Origin: JBMNQH01 sp050944035
GTDB taxonomy: Bacteria; Bacillota; Clostridia; Oscillospirales; Oscillospiraceae
Assembly (NCBI GenBank): GCA_050944035.1
Contig: JBMNQH010000008.1
Span: 54,681 to 118,680, forward strand
Direction: 5' to 3'
DNA: 64,000 nucleotides
Of this stretch, positions 27,549-36,567 are shown piece after piece. The stretch's first letter is position 1. Each line of letters opens with the position of its first letter. A program made the position numbers and the translations under genes. The notes under the pieces are model-generated. The model saw only the letters and a program-made list of their open reading frames with translations. It was not told the origin of the DNA and made no database searches.

Positions 27549-27689
27549 ATGGAACGACTGACCATTGAAGAGATGCGGGACTGGTTAGAACAATTTTATC
27601 AATCCGCTGGTTTCCAGGATATTCGAGAACGAGAGTTAAAGTATAACTCCGATGAAGAAATCTTACAGCTCTATCACAGCTGGCATTGA
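27549..27689 (+). CDS. Small acidic protein of unknown function
   Basis: A 46-residue protein, MERLTIEEMRDWLEQFYQ..., predicted helical and rich in Glu. GGGAG lies 6 bases before ATG 27549. The frame is open further up to ATG 27477 (70 residues), but that start has a poorer ribosome site. It sits between the deacetylase and its own terminator, so it may share the deacetylase transcript. No family recognised. Confidence 0.6.
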   Translation: MERLTIEEMRDWLEQFYQSAGFQDIRERELKYNSDEEILQLYHSWH

Positions 27690-27693
27690 CTGT

Positions 27694-27726
27694 AAAAGCG
27701 CACAGAGAACCTGTGCGCTTTTATAT
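27694..27726 (+). terminator. Terminator before the second Pho-like system
   Basis: A perfect 12-bp stem (27694-27705 with 27711-27722, loop AGAAC) ending in TTTTATATTTTT. Confidence 0.9.
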
Positions 27727-27738
27727 TTTTCAGAAAAC

Positions 27739-27832
27739 TTTACATTTCTGCTCTGTAATGTGTATAATAAAACAAGATCTTACGAAGATTTAACAAACTT
27801 GGGAACAAGATTTAACAAAAACGCTATATAAT
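27739..27832 (+). promoter_or_regulatory. Tandem promoters with Pho-box-like repeats
   Basis: P1: TTTACA (27739-27744), 18-bp spacer, TATAAT (27763-27768). Downstream, TTAACA repeats at 27790-27795 and 27812-27817 are 22 bp apart (two helical turns), with GGAACA (27802-27807) between, followed by P2 -10 TATAAT (27827-27832). The TTAACA pattern matches the Gram-positive Pho box. It suggests that this two-component/Na+-phosphate unit is itself phosphate-controlled. Confidence 0.7.
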
Positions 27833-27898
27833 AAAAATTGTGTAATAAAATGGAAAAGATTGCGTGTTGTGTCACGTGTTGTATCAAAAGGAGATCCT

Positions 27899-28582
27899 AT
27901 GATTTATTTTGTCGAGGATGATAGCAGTATTCGAGAGTTGGTGGTTTATACGCTGGGAAGCATCGGGTTGGAAACAACCGGATTTTCCAGGCCGTCAGAG
28001 TTTTGGCATGCGATGGATACGGTGCAGCCTGCATTGATTCTTTTAGACATTATGCTGCCAGAGGAGGACGGACTTGAAATCTTGAAAAAGCTGCGTACTT
28101 CTGTTTCCTCTGCAAAGATTCCGGTCATGATGTTGAGTGCGAAGGACAGCGAGTATGACAAAGTGATTGGACTGGATCTGGGGGCAGATGATTATTTGGC
28201 AAAACCCTTTGGTATGATGGAATTAATTGCCCGTGTACGTGCGCTTCTCCGCAGATTTGAACCGAAGCAGGAGGAGACCACCTATACGCTTGGCAAGTTG
28301 TTTGTGTCTCCGCAAAAGCATCTCGTTCGGGTTGGGAAAACCGAAGTAATATTAACACGAAAAGAGTTTGAGCTATTGTGTCTGCTTTTGGAGAATCAGG
28401 ATATCGTTATGACGCGTGATACGTTATTGAATCAGATTTGGGGTTACGCTTTCGATGGTGAAAATCGAACCATTGATGTTCATATCCGTACTTTGCGGCA
28501 AAAACTGGGCGAGGCGGGTACCTATATTGAAACTGTGCGGGGTATCGGATATAAGATTGGAAACAACGTGAATGAAGTATAA
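27899..28582 (+). CDS. OmpR-family response regulator, second Pho-like
   Basis: A 227-residue regulator close in type to the one at 23640: receiver with EDD (6-8), D50 in LDIMLPEEDG, LAKPFG lysine, and a winged helix ending TIDVHIRTLRQKLGEAGTYIETVRGIGYKI. AAAAGGAG is 5 bases before ATG 27899; the longer frame from 27860 lacks a site. It overlaps the kinase start by 11 bases. The Pho-box-like promoter and the downstream phosphate carrier suggest phosphate sensing, as an inference. Confidence 0.88.
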   Translation: MIYFVEDDSSIRELVVYTLGSIGLETTGFSRPSEFWHAMDTVQPALILLDIMLPEEDGLEILKKLRTSVSSAKIPVMMLSAKDSEYDKVIGLDLGADDYLAKPFGMMELIARVRALLRRFEPKQEETTYTLGKLFVSPQKHLVRVGKTEVILTRKEFELLCLLLENQDIVMTRDTLLNQIWGYAFDGENRTIDVHIRTLRQKLGEAGTYIETVRGIGYKIGNNVNEV

Positions 28583-29975
28583 AATTTTTAAGAGTATTTT
28601 TTTGGTATTTATTGTCGTGTTTTTGCTTTGTTTCTCCATCGTTTTGGGAACGCTGCATCTCCAGTCGTCTGCGCAGGATTTGGAAAATCTTCGAATAGAG
28701 GCCGCTTATATTGCGCAGGCAGTAGAAACCAGTGGCATCGGTTTTATAGATCAAGTCAATACTGAGCCGGCGCTTCGTATTACCCGGATTCAGCCGGATG
28801 GGACGGTACAATATGACAGCATGACGGATCCGGCTATGCTGGGAAACCACGGAGATCGTGAAGAAATTCGGGAGGCACTGAAAGACGGCGTTGGTTCTTC
28901 CGCACGGTATTCAGAAACGCTTTCTCAAAAGACGCTGAACTATGCGATTCGGCTCAGCGATGGTACGATTTTGCGTGTCTCGGAGACACAATCTACTCTC
29001 TTCTCTCTCGTTTTACGGATTTTTACGCCGATTGTACTGATTCTGGTGCTTGCCACCATTTTTTCCGGATTGCTGGCGGCGCGAGTATCCCGTGCTGTGA
29101 CAAAGCCGATCAACGCAATCAATCTGGAGCATCCGGACGAACGCGATGTTTACGAGGAAGTGCAGCCGTTGGTACGCCGTATCAACGCGCAAAGCCGGCA
29201 GATTCAGTCTCAGATGGATGAGCTGCGTGCGCAGCACGAGGCGCAGGATCAAATACGGCGGGAGTTCACAGCCAACGTGTCGCACGAATTAAAAACGCCG
29301 TTAACGGCGATTTCCGGTTATGCTGAAATTATGCGCGATGGTCTGGTTCGACCAGAGGATATGACGATGTTTGCTCAGCGGATCTATGATGAGGCACAAC
29401 GGATGATTACGCTGGTTGGTGATATTCTCCGCCTTTCCAAACTGGAAGAACGGCAGATTCCGGATAAAAAAACAGAAGTGGATCTGTACGACCTCAGCAA
29501 AGAAGTGTTGGATCATTTGCAGCCTGTTGCCAAGCAAGCAGATGTAACGCTGCACTTATCGGGAAGCCATGCCATGGTATATGGCGTTCCCCAGATTTTG
29601 GAAGAGATGGTCAGCAATGTCTGTGACAATGCAATTAAGTATAATCGAACTGGAGGCAGTGTTAAGCTGTCTATAGTGGAGACGGATAGAGAAGTAGAGT
29701 TTACCGTAGAAGATACCGGAATTGGCATTTCTGCAGAAGAGATTGATCGTATTTTCGAACGCTTCTACCGTGTGGATAAAAGCCATTCCAGGGAGATCGG
29801 CGGGACAGGCCTTGGGCTGTCAATTGTCAAACATGGTGCTCGCTATCACAATGCCCGGATTGAAGTGGAAAGCGAATTAAATACAGGAACGACGATTTCT
29901 CTGTTTTTCCCATCCTGTCGGGCAGAAGAAAATTCAATAGAATTAGAGAATACATCGAAATCCGATAACAACTGA
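28572..29975 (+). CDS. Sensor histidine kinase, second Pho-like
   Basis: A 467-residue kinase: TM1 (8-28), an extracytoplasmic segment (30-145) similar in layout to PhoR, TM2 (about 146-170), a HAMP-like linker (171-230), H-box ANVSHELKTPLTAISGY (H238), N-box VCDNAIKYNRTGG, and G-boxes DTGIGIS and GGTGLGLSIVKHG. It overlaps its regulator by 11 bases (coupled). Likely a paralogue of the kinase at 24322 adapted to a related signal. Confidence 0.88.
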   Translation: MKYKIFKSIFLVFIVVFLLCFSIVLGTLHLQSSAQDLENLRIEAAYIAQAVETSGIGFIDQVNTEPALRITRIQPDGTVQYDSMTDPAMLGNHGDREEIREALKDGVGSSARYSETLSQKTLNYAIRLSDGTILRVSETQSTLFSLVLRIFTPIVLILVLATIFSGLLAARVSRAVTKPINAINLEHPDERDVYEEVQPLVRRINAQSRQIQSQMDELRAQHEAQDQIRREFTANVSHELKTPLTAISGYAEIMRDGLVRPEDMTMFAQRIYDEAQRMITLVGDILRLSKLEERQIPDKKTEVDLYDLSKEVLDHLQPVAKQADVTLHLSGSHAMVYGVPQILEEMVSNVCDNAIKYNRTGGSVKLSIVETDREVEFTVEDTGIGISAEEIDRIFERFYRVDKSHSREIGGTGLGLSIVKHGARYHNARIEVESELNTGTTISLFFPSCRAEENSIELENTSKSDNN

Positions 29976-30021
29976 TAAATTATCATTCAGAATGAAAATC
30001 TGAATAAGGAGACAGTGCAAC

Positions 30022-31788
30022 ATGAACATATTCTCTCTATGTATGATGCTTGGTGGCCTTACCTTTTTCCTGTTTGGTATGAGCGTAATGTCTGCCAACC
30101 TGGAAAAGATGGCCGGTAGCCGTCTGGAGGCAACACTGAAGAAAATGACGGCCAATCCATTTGTTAGCCTGATGCTTGGCGCGGTCATTACGATCGCAGT
30201 GCAGTCCTCCTCAGCAACAACGGTTATGCTGGTTGGTCTTGTCAACTCCGGCATTATGGAATTTTCCCAGACCCTGCATGTCATTTTCGGCGCCAATATT
30301 GGCACAACGCTGACTTCCTGGATTCTCAGTTTGTCAGGAATCAGCAGCGAAAATTTCTGGCTGAATATGGTTAAACCGGAAAACTTCGCTCCTGTACTGG
30401 CATTCGTGGGAATTCTGATGCGGATGCTGAGCAAACAGGATAAACGCATTAGTATCGGTACCATTTTTGTGGGTTTCTCTGTGCTCATTTACGGTATGGA
30501 GTTGATGAAGAATGCAGTCAGCCCGCTTGCAGAGCTCCCGGGATTTACAGCCCTACTTGTCAAGTTTAATAATCCGATTCTCGGTGTATTACTTGGTACG
30601 ATGTTTACCGCAGTCATTCAAAGCTCTGCGGCTTCCATTGGTATTTTGCAGGCGCTTTCTCTAACCGGCAGTATTACCTATAATATGGCCATCCCGATTG
30701 TAATGGGTCAAAATATCGGTACTTGTGCAACATCTTTGATTTCTTGTATTGGAACCGATGCCAAGGCCAAACGGGTTGCCGTGGTGCATACTACAATTAA
30801 AACAATTGGCACAATTATTTGTCTCAGTGTGTATTGTCTGCTCCGTACATTTGTTCAAAGTTCTTTTTATACGATGCCAGTCAATCCGGCGACGATTGCA
30901 TTGGTGCACACCATATTTAACATTGTTACAACGGCTCTCCTCATGCCGTTTACAAAGCAATTGACAGCTTTGACAGAGTGGCTGGTTCCGGTTACAGAAA
31001 AACGAACAGCTACATCAGAAGAAGTGCTGCGCATCGACGAACGCCTATTTCGTTCTCCTTCTATCGCGCTTTCCGAATGTAGCGAAGCTACTGTTCGAAT
31101 GGGTGAACTTGCAAGGGAAAATTTATATCTTGCCATGGGACTGATAAATCACTACAGCAAAAAAACTGTGGATCTAATCGTACAGACAGAGGAAGAAATC
31201 GATCTCTGCGAGGATCGTCTCGGGACCTATCTTGTTCGTTTGTCTGCACAGGCTTTGTCAGAAAAAGACAGCCAGACCATTTCCCGTCTGTTGCATGTTA
31301 TCGGGGATTTTGAGCGTTTGAGTGACCACGCAGTGAATCTGACCAAGGTGTTTGAAGAACTGCACCAAAAGGGGTTGCATTTTTCGGATGCTGCAATGAA
31401 GGAATTGAAGATTTTAATCAGTGCAATTGATGAGATCCTTGCGATTACCATGCGCTCTTACGCTGACAATGACATCGAATTGGCGGAGAAGGTGGAACCG
31501 CTGGAACAGGTGATCGATGATCTGATCTCCGAGATTCGAAGCAGACATATTGACCGTCTGAAAGATGGAAGCTGCGGTATTTCCACCGGATTTATTCTCA
31601 GCGATCTGCTTGCAAACTGCGAACGCATTTCCGACCATTGTAGTAACATTGCAGTTGCAATCATCGAGTTGTCCCGCAATCGGTTCGATACCCATCTGTA
31701 TCTGAACGGCGTCAAGTTTGGCAATGTTCAGTTTAAAAATATGTATGATGAGTATTGTGAAAAGTATCGTTTTGATCAAGTCGTTTAA
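30022..31788 (+). CDS. Na+/phosphate cotransporter with C-terminal PhoU domain
   Basis: A 588-residue NptA/YjbB-type protein. Two Na_Pi_cotrans repeats carry the transport motifs AVQSSSATTVML (about 58-69) and AVIQSSAASIGIL (about 197-209), with about eight membrane segments. From near residue 345 a soluble helical PhoU-like domain follows (HVIGDFERLSDHAVNLTKV and LLANCERISDHCSNIAVA). It imports or exports phosphate with sodium. It lies 46 bases after the kinase, with a small hairpin TTCAGA/TCTGAA (29986-30004) between, so it is probably an output of that system. Confidence 0.92.
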   Translation: MNIFSLCMMLGGLTFFLFGMSVMSANLEKMAGSRLEATLKKMTANPFVSLMLGAVITIAVQSSSATTVMLVGLVNSGIMEFSQTLHVIFGANIGTTLTSWILSLSGISSENFWLNMVKPENFAPVLAFVGILMRMLSKQDKRISIGTIFVGFSVLIYGMELMKNAVSPLAELPGFTALLVKFNNPILGVLLGTMFTAVIQSSAASIGILQALSLTGSITYNMAIPIVMGQNIGTCATSLISCIGTDAKAKRVAVVHTTIKTIGTIICLSVYCLLRTFVQSSFYTMPVNPATIALVHTIFNIVTTALLMPFTKQLTALTEWLVPVTEKRTATSEEVLRIDERLFRSPSIALSECSEATVRMGELARENLYLAMGLINHYSKKTVDLIVQTEEEIDLCEDRLGTYLVRLSAQALSEKDSQTISRLLHVIGDFERLSDHAVNLTKVFEELHQKGLHFSDAAMKELKILISAIDEILAITMRSYADNDIELAEKVEPLEQVIDDLISEIRSRHIDRLKDGSCGISTGFILSDLLANCERISDHCSNIAVAIIELSRNRFDTHLYLNGVKFGNVQFKNMYDEYCEKYRFDQVV

Positions 31789-31815
31789 AAAAGTATGGTC
31801 AGATTCCGGAAAAAT

Positions 31816-31889
31816 TTGTTCGAGCATGGGACATCTTGTATAATTTCTTTGGACTCGATATTGAAATACAGCGCAGATCATGATATACT
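31816..31889 (+). promoter_or_regulatory. Two tandem promoters for the SCIFF operon
   Basis: P1: TTGTTC (31816-31821), 17-bp spacer, TATAAT (31839-31844). P2: TTGAAA (31861-31866), 17-bp spacer, TATACT (31884-31889). Both point to the SCIFF peptide start at 31944. Confidence 0.75.
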
Positions 31890-31943
31890 TTTAACACAAG
31901 TATGAGATTCATACCCCAAATTGATAGGAAGGAAGTAACATTC

Positions 31944-32093
31944 ATGAATAGAATTAAGACCATTGAGACCCGTGACCTCAACCAGAGCGTAAAGAACGGT
32001 GGCTGCGGTGAGTGCCAGACCTCTTGCCAGTCCGCTTGCAAGACCTCCTGTGGTGTTGCAAATCAGCCGTGCGAAAATAAGGAAAGCAAGTAA
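31944..32093 (+). CDS. scfA: SCIFF ranthipeptide precursor
   Basis: A 49-residue peptide, the six-cysteines-in-forty-five precursor. The leader MNRIKTIETRDLN precedes a C-terminal core with Cys at 21, 24, 28, 32, 36 and 43, separated by Gly, Ser, Thr and Ala acceptors. The radical-SAM maturase at 32168 is expected to add thioether bonds from these Cys to nearby residues. The family is nearly universal in Clostridia, but its role is not settled (quorum-type signalling has been proposed in some species). GGAAGG precedes the ATG. Confidence 0.95.
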   Translation: MNRIKTIETRDLNQSVKNGGCGECQTSCQSACKTSCGVANQPCENKESK

Positions 32094-32112
32094 GGTTATT
32101 TGCTGCTGTTAT

Positions 32113-32144
32113 GAAAGGACTTGCGCAGATGCACAAGTCCTTTC
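32113..32144 (+). promoter_or_regulatory. Hairpin between SCIFF peptide and maturase genes
   Basis: A perfect 11-bp stem, GAAAGGACTTG (32113-32123) with CAAGTCCTTTC (32134-32144), no T tract. It probably attenuates read-through or protects the precursor mRNA so that far more peptide than maturase is made. Confidence 0.75.
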
Positions 32145-32167
32145 ACTATGTTTGGAGATAATATGTT

Positions 32168-33544
32168 ATGGTACATCAATATCAATTAAATGGATATAAC
32201 ATCGTGCTTGATACCTGCAGTGGTGCGGTCCATGTTGTGGATGACGTTGCCTATGATATGATTGCGCGGTATCCTGTGCACAGCGAGGAAGAGATCCTCT
32301 CTGCCATGCTCGAAAAATATGGGGATCGCAACGATGTCAATGCAGAAGAGCTTCAGGCGTGTCTCAATGATATCCGGGATTTAATTGCAGCAAAGAAACT
32401 TTATACACCGGACGTGTTTGAATCCATGGCGTTTGATTTTAAGAACCGCAGTACCGATATCAAGGCACTGTGTTTGCATGTTGCGCATACCTGCAATCTC
32501 AACTGTTCGTATTGTTTTGCCAGCCAGGGAAAGTATCAGGGCGACCGTGCGCTGATGCCCTTTGCAGTAGGAAAACAGGCGATTGACTTTCTGATTGCCC
32601 ATTCCGGCAACCGGCACAATCTCGAAGTGGATTTCTTTGGCGGCGAACCGCTGATGAATTGGGAAGTTGTCAAGCAGATTGTTGCCTATGCCCGCTCGCA
32701 GGAAGCGAAACATCATAAAAATTTCCGCTTTACACTGACGACCAATGGCGTTTTGATTGATGATGAAATTATCGAGTATTGCAATCGGGAGATGCAAAAT
32801 GTTGTCCTCAGTCTGGATGGCAGAAAAGAAGTCCATGATCGTCTCCGGAAAAATTATGCCGGAGAAGGTAGCTATGATCTGATCGTGCCGAAGTTTCAAA
32901 AATTTGTGCAGGCAAGAGGGGATAAAAGTTATTATATCCGCGGTACGTTCACGCATGAAAACACGGACTTCACCGAGGACATTTTACATATGGCGGATCT
33001 TGGTTTCCGAGAGTTGAGTATGGAACCTGTGGTCTGTGCACCTTCCGACCCCTACGCTCTGACCGAGGAAGATCTCCCTGTTTTATTCCAGCAGTATGAA
33101 CGTCTGGCAAACGAGATGATTGCGCGGAAAAAGGCAGGAAACGGCTTCACGTTCTACCACTATATGATCGACTTGGCCCATGGCCCCTGTATTTATAAAC
33201 GAATCTCCGGTTGCGGCTCCGGAACCGAATATATGGCAGTCACACCCTGGGGCGACCTGTTCCCGTGCCATCAGTTTGTCGGCGATGAAGCATATCGTCT
33301 GGGCAACATCTGGGATGGCGTCACTAATGAATCTGTTCGCGAACAGTTCAAATCTTGCAATGCCTATGCTCGTCCGGAATGTGCGGACTGTTGGGCAAAG
33401 CTTTATTGTTCCGGCGGTTGCGCAGCCAATGCCTATCATGCCACCGGTGATATTCGGGGAATTTATGAATACGGCTGTGAACTGTTCAAAAAACGCATCG
33501 AATGTGCGATCATGATACAGGTTGCCGAGAGCGAAGAAGCGTAA
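32168..33544 (+). CDS. scfB: SCIFF thioether-forming radical-SAM maturase
   Basis: A 458-residue enzyme. The N-terminal 90 residues are a RiPP-recognition-like part (MVHQYQLNGYNIVLDTCSGAVHVVD). The radical-SAM motif is CNLNCSYC (near 107-114). A C-terminal SPASM/twitch region has further cysteines (CGSGTEYMAVTPWGDLFPCHQF, CADCWAKLYCSGGCAANAY, CELF) for two auxiliary Fe-S clusters. It converts the SCIFF peptide at 31944 to its thioether-linked form. ATG 32168; the stop overlaps the next gene by one base. Confidence 0.95.
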   Translation: MVHQYQLNGYNIVLDTCSGAVHVVDDVAYDMIARYPVHSEEEILSAMLEKYGDRNDVNAEELQACLNDIRDLIAAKKLYTPDVFESMAFDFKNRSTDIKALCLHVAHTCNLNCSYCFASQGKYQGDRALMPFAVGKQAIDFLIAHSGNRHNLEVDFFGGEPLMNWEVVKQIVAYARSQEAKHHKNFRFTLTTNGVLIDDEIIEYCNREMQNVVLSLDGRKEVHDRLRKNYAGEGSYDLIVPKFQKFVQARGDKSYYIRGTFTHENTDFTEDILHMADLGFRELSMEPVVCAPSDPYALTEEDLPVLFQQYERLANEMIARKKAGNGFTFYHYMIDLAHGPCIYKRISGCGSGTEYMAVTPWGDLFPCHQFVGDEAYRLGNIWDGVTNESVREQFKSCNAYARPECADCWAKLYCSGGCAANAYHATGDIRGIYEYGCELFKKRIECAIMIQVAESEEA

Positions 33545-34893
33545 TGGACACCCCGATCTGTGACTTTGTCCGCCGTTATCGGGAAAGCGGCGCACTGCGC
33601 TTTCATATGCCCGGGCATAAAGGCGTACCGGTCTTGGGCTGCGAGCCATTGGATATTACCGAGATACCAGGGGCTGATGCGTTATATGAGGCCAGTGGTA
33701 TTATTGAAAAGAGCGAACAAAACGCGACGGCGCTGTTTGGTTTCGGAAAAACTCTGTTTTCCACAGAAGGCTCTTCGCAGTGTATCAAGGCGATGCTGTT
33801 TCTGGCACGGCTGCACGCGCGGTTAAACGGTAATCCGAGCAATCAGATTATAGCGGCGCGAAACGCCCACAAAGCGTTTATCCATGGCTGTGCATTGCTG
33901 GATTTACAGCCACTTTGGCTGCAGCCGGAATCTGATTTTGTGTCGCTGTGCAGTTGCCCAATCTCACCGGAGACAGTTGCCGACACACTTGCAGCATTGG
34001 AACAGCCACCGATTGCCGTTTACCTGACTTCACCGGATTATCTCGGCGGAATGCAGGATATTGCCGGCGTTGCGAGTGTCTGCCATCGCGCTGGTGTACC
34101 GCTACTGGTAGACAATGCGCACGGCGCTTATCTGCGCTTTCTGGAGCCATCGCAGCATCCAGTGTCGTTGGGAGCGTTTTTGTCCAGTGACTCTGCGCAC
34201 AAAACCCTGCCGGTTTTGACCGGCGGCGCATATTTGCAGCTGTCTGCGGATGTGCCGGAAGCTGTTGCCGACCAGGCAAAGCAGGCGATGGCGCTGTTTG
34301 GATCAACCAGTCCGTCCTATTTGATTTTACAGTCTCTGGATTTGTGCAATCGAGTGCTGTCTGACGGATACCCTCAAAAACTTGCATGGTTTTGTTCTGC
34401 GTTGAAAGCACTAAAAATGACGCTTTTAGAACGGGGCTGGACTGTGATGTCTTCCGATCCGCTGAAGCTGGTACTGGATACAGCGCGTTTCGGGTACAGC
34501 GGAGAACTGTTTTCACAACTTCTTGAAGATCGAGGTATCATATGCGAGTTTGCAGACCGTCAGGCAGTTGTGTTGATGTTTACACCGGAAAACACGTCGG
34601 AAGAATTGAAGGTGCTGTGTTCTGTTCTATCAGAATTTCCTAGAAAACCATCTGTAACAGAACAGCCTCCTCCGATTGTTCCCACTGGAATCCCGGTCTG
34701 TTCTGTTCGGGAGGCGGTTCTTGCTGCGCATGAGCAGATTCCTGTGGATGCTGCCGTTGGTAGAATTTGTGCTGCACCCATTGTGGCCTGTCCGCCGGCA
34801 ATTCCCATTGTGGTTAGCGGGGAGCGGATTACGGAAGCGCATATACAGCAATTTCATGCTTACCGGATAACATGGGTGGAAGTTATTCTATAG
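33544..34893 (+). CDS. Orn/Lys/Arg decarboxylase-family PLP protein
   Basis: A 449-residue fold-type I PLP enzyme. FHMPGHKG (about residues 19-26), FSTEGSSQCIKAML, LVDNAHGAYLRF (PLP-binding Asp) and SSDSAHKTLPVLTGGAYL (Schiff-base Lys) are family motifs. Compact members like this occur in Firmicutes as arginine or lysine decarboxylase-like proteins of uncertain activity; substrate cannot be told. The C-terminal domain is short, ending AYRITWVEVIL. It starts within the SCIFF maturase stop codon (TAATG), so it is translated from the SCIFF transcript. Confidence 0.82.
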   Translation: MDTPICDFVRRYRESGALRFHMPGHKGVPVLGCEPLDITEIPGADALYEASGIIEKSEQNATALFGFGKTLFSTEGSSQCIKAMLFLARLHARLNGNPSNQIIAARNAHKAFIHGCALLDLQPLWLQPESDFVSLCSCPISPETVADTLAALEQPPIAVYLTSPDYLGGMQDIAGVASVCHRAGVPLLVDNAHGAYLRFLEPSQHPVSLGAFLSSDSAHKTLPVLTGGAYLQLSADVPEAVADQAKQAMALFGSTSPSYLILQSLDLCNRVLSDGYPQKLAWFCSALKALKMTLLERGWTVMSSDPLKLVLDTARFGYSGELFSQLLEDRGIICEFADRQAVVLMFTPENTSEELKVLCSVLSEFPRKPSVTEQPPPIVPTGIPVCSVREAVLAAHEQIPVDAAVGRICAAPIVACPPAIPIVVSGERITEAHIQQFHAYRITWVEVIL

Positions 34894-34896
34894 CAA

Positions 34897-34943
34897 AAAA
34901 CAGTATGCACGCAGAGCATTTCCGCGTGCATACTGTTTTTATT
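34897..34943. terminator. Bidirectional terminator
   Basis: A perfect 16-bp stem (34897-34912 with 34924-34939), A-rich before and T-rich after, between convergent genes. Confidence 0.9.
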
Positions 34944-35875
34944 TATAGTGCCCCGTAAGTCAGAAGGGGAGAACCCGATTGAACAGCGAGCGCATCAACC
35001 TGATACAACAGGACACCATCGCAGAGTGCTGCAACAGTGGTGAGGATCTCACCGGAAAAATCACGGATGGTGCCAAACACATCCCCGCAGGAGAAGCAGT
35101 CTCCAGGTTGCATTTCCGGATACCAGAGACCGTCACAGAGTGCAGTCTCGCAATTCAGAGCTGTAAGTTCGGTCGGCGGTGTGATGGACGGTGGAGGTTC
35201 AGCGGAAAGTACTTCCAGGTGAACGAGCAGAGTACGAAGATCATTCTTATAGGCTTCCACTTCTTCCGGTGTCCAGGTTCCTTTTCCACCCCGTGCCAAC
35301 AGTACAGCTGGAACACCGGCTGCGCCGGCACAGTTGAAGGCACCATAACTGTTGTCGTCGATTCGAATTCGGTAGGGCAATCCTACTGCCTGTGACATTG
35401 CAAGGGAAGCGCGTTTTGTGGACGTTTTTGCTGCGCCCTGATAGTACAGATGGGGAAACAATACTTCTTCTTTGCCGCCACCATGCAAGTCAATGTAGAA
35501 GTCTGAAGAGAGAATCCAATTCTGAAAAAGCACATATGCAAGGCGATCCAGAAGAGATCCCTCTGCGTTACCGGGGAAACAACGGTTGAGATCCTCTTGT
35601 TCAAGATTTTCTGGTATATGGTGAAAAAAGGCGGGCGAGTTGCATACGGGGATAATACAGAGAATACCGGTAATGTCCTCCGGCTTCAGTTCGTGTGCCA
35701 GTTCCATAGCCGCTTCAACGCCGCAGTATTCTTCGCCGTGTATGCCAGCTGTAATCAGAATGGTACTGCCTTCTTCTTTGCCGCAGAGAATCGTAACCGG
35801 CAGAGAGAATCCGGTGTCCAACACAGGAACCGATCCGTGCCATACTGTGCCTGGGGCTGGGATAAACTGCTCCAA
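34943..35875 (-). CDS. AstE/AspA-type (M14-related) zinc amidohydrolase
   Basis: A 310-residue succinylglutamate desuccinylase/aspartoacylase family protein. Zinc motif GIHGEEYCG (H46, E49), then NSPAFF, DLNRCFPG (substrate-binding Arg) and IDLHGGG (third ligand His). The C-terminal 80 residues form a biotinyl-like beta domain (LWYPEMQPGDCF...). It deacylates an N-acyl amino acid or cleaves a related amide in the cytoplasm. True substrate unknown. Confidence 0.82.
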   Translation of the reverse strand: MEQFIPAPGTVWHGSVPVLDTGFSLPVTILCGKEEGSTILITAGIHGEEYCGVEAAMELAHELKPEDITGILCIIPVCNSPAFFHHIPENLEQEDLNRCFPGNAEGSLLDRLAYVLFQNWILSSDFYIDLHGGGKEEVLFPHLYYQGAAKTSTKRASLAMSQAVGLPYRIRIDDNSYGAFNCAGAAGVPAVLLARGGKGTWTPEEVEAYKNDLRTLLVHLEVLSAEPPPSITPPTELTALNCETALCDGLWYPEMQPGDCFSCGDVFGTIRDFSGEILTTVAALCDGVLLYQVDALAVQSGSPLLTYGAL

Positions 35876-35977
35876 CGATGGTCACACCCTTTCCAGTTTT
35901 TTCTTAGTTTACCACAATTCCTGCATTATGAAAAGCCTGATAGGGGGTCGTTTTACCAGGACAGAGCAGAGGGAAGC

Positions 35978-36006
35978 TTGAGTGAGGTCTAAGACTGTGG
36001 TACAAT
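35978..36006 (+). promoter_or_regulatory. Promoter for the DNA glycosylase
   Basis: TTGAGT (35978-35983), 17-bp spacer, TACAAT (36001-36006), 20 bp before the coding start. Confidence 0.65.
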
Positions 36007-36025
36007 AATCAAAAGAGGTGATTGT

Positions 36026-36517
36026 ATGGCGTCCATTTCGCATCCGATTCCACCGGTGTATGACCAGAACGCTGAAGTTCTTATTCTAGGATCGTTTCCC
36101 TCGGTCAAATCACGGGAGGGACATTTTTTCTATCATCATCCGCAAAATCGATTTTGGAGCGTGCTCGCCGCTGTGACCAACACGACGGTACCGCAGAGTA
36201 TAGAAGAGAAAAAGACGCTTCTTCTCCAGCACCATATTGCGTTGTGGGATGTGATTCAAAGCTGTGAAATTACCGGTTCATCCGACAGTTCGATCCGAAA
36301 TGTAGTTCCAAATGATTTGCGTCCCCTTCTGGAAGCGACAAGGATTCGACGTATTTATTGCAATGGTGGGACGGCGCATCGCCTGTATTTGCGGTATCTC
36401 TTGCCGCAGTTGGGAATTTCACCAGAAAAACTGCCGTCTACCAGTCCGGCTAACGCGGCGTGGTCGTTGGATCGCTTGATTGCTGTATGGCAGCAGATTG
36501 TCGATCAGGAATCGTAA
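36026..36517 (+). CDS. DNA-deoxyinosine glycosylase (UDG family 6)
   Basis: A 163-residue uracil-DNA-glycosylase-fold protein. LILGSFPSVKSREGHFFYHHPQNRFW is typical of the family 6 hypoxanthine-DNA glycosylases, and the C-terminal LPSTSPANAAW is the substrate-binding loop. It would remove deaminated adenine (hypoxanthine) from DNA in base-excision repair. ATG behind AAAAGAGG. Confidence 0.88.
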   Translation: MASISHPIPPVYDQNAEVLILGSFPSVKSREGHFFYHHPQNRFWSVLAAVTNTTVPQSIEEKKTLLLQHHIALWDVIQSCEITGSSDSSIRNVVPNDLRPLLEATRIRRIYCNGGTAHRLYLRYLLPQLGISPEKLPSTSPANAAWSLDRLIAVWQQIVDQES

Positions 36518-36567
36518 CCCAACAATCCCGCTCTGACAAGTTTGCCCGGAGTGGGATTATCGGGTTA
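36515..36567. terminator. Two-tier hairpin between convergent genes
   Basis: Outer stem TAACCC (36515-36520) with GGGTTA (36562-36567) and inner stem 36524-36533 with 36549-36558. It includes both stop codons and has no T tract, so it may act as a block between convergent transcripts. Confidence 0.6.
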
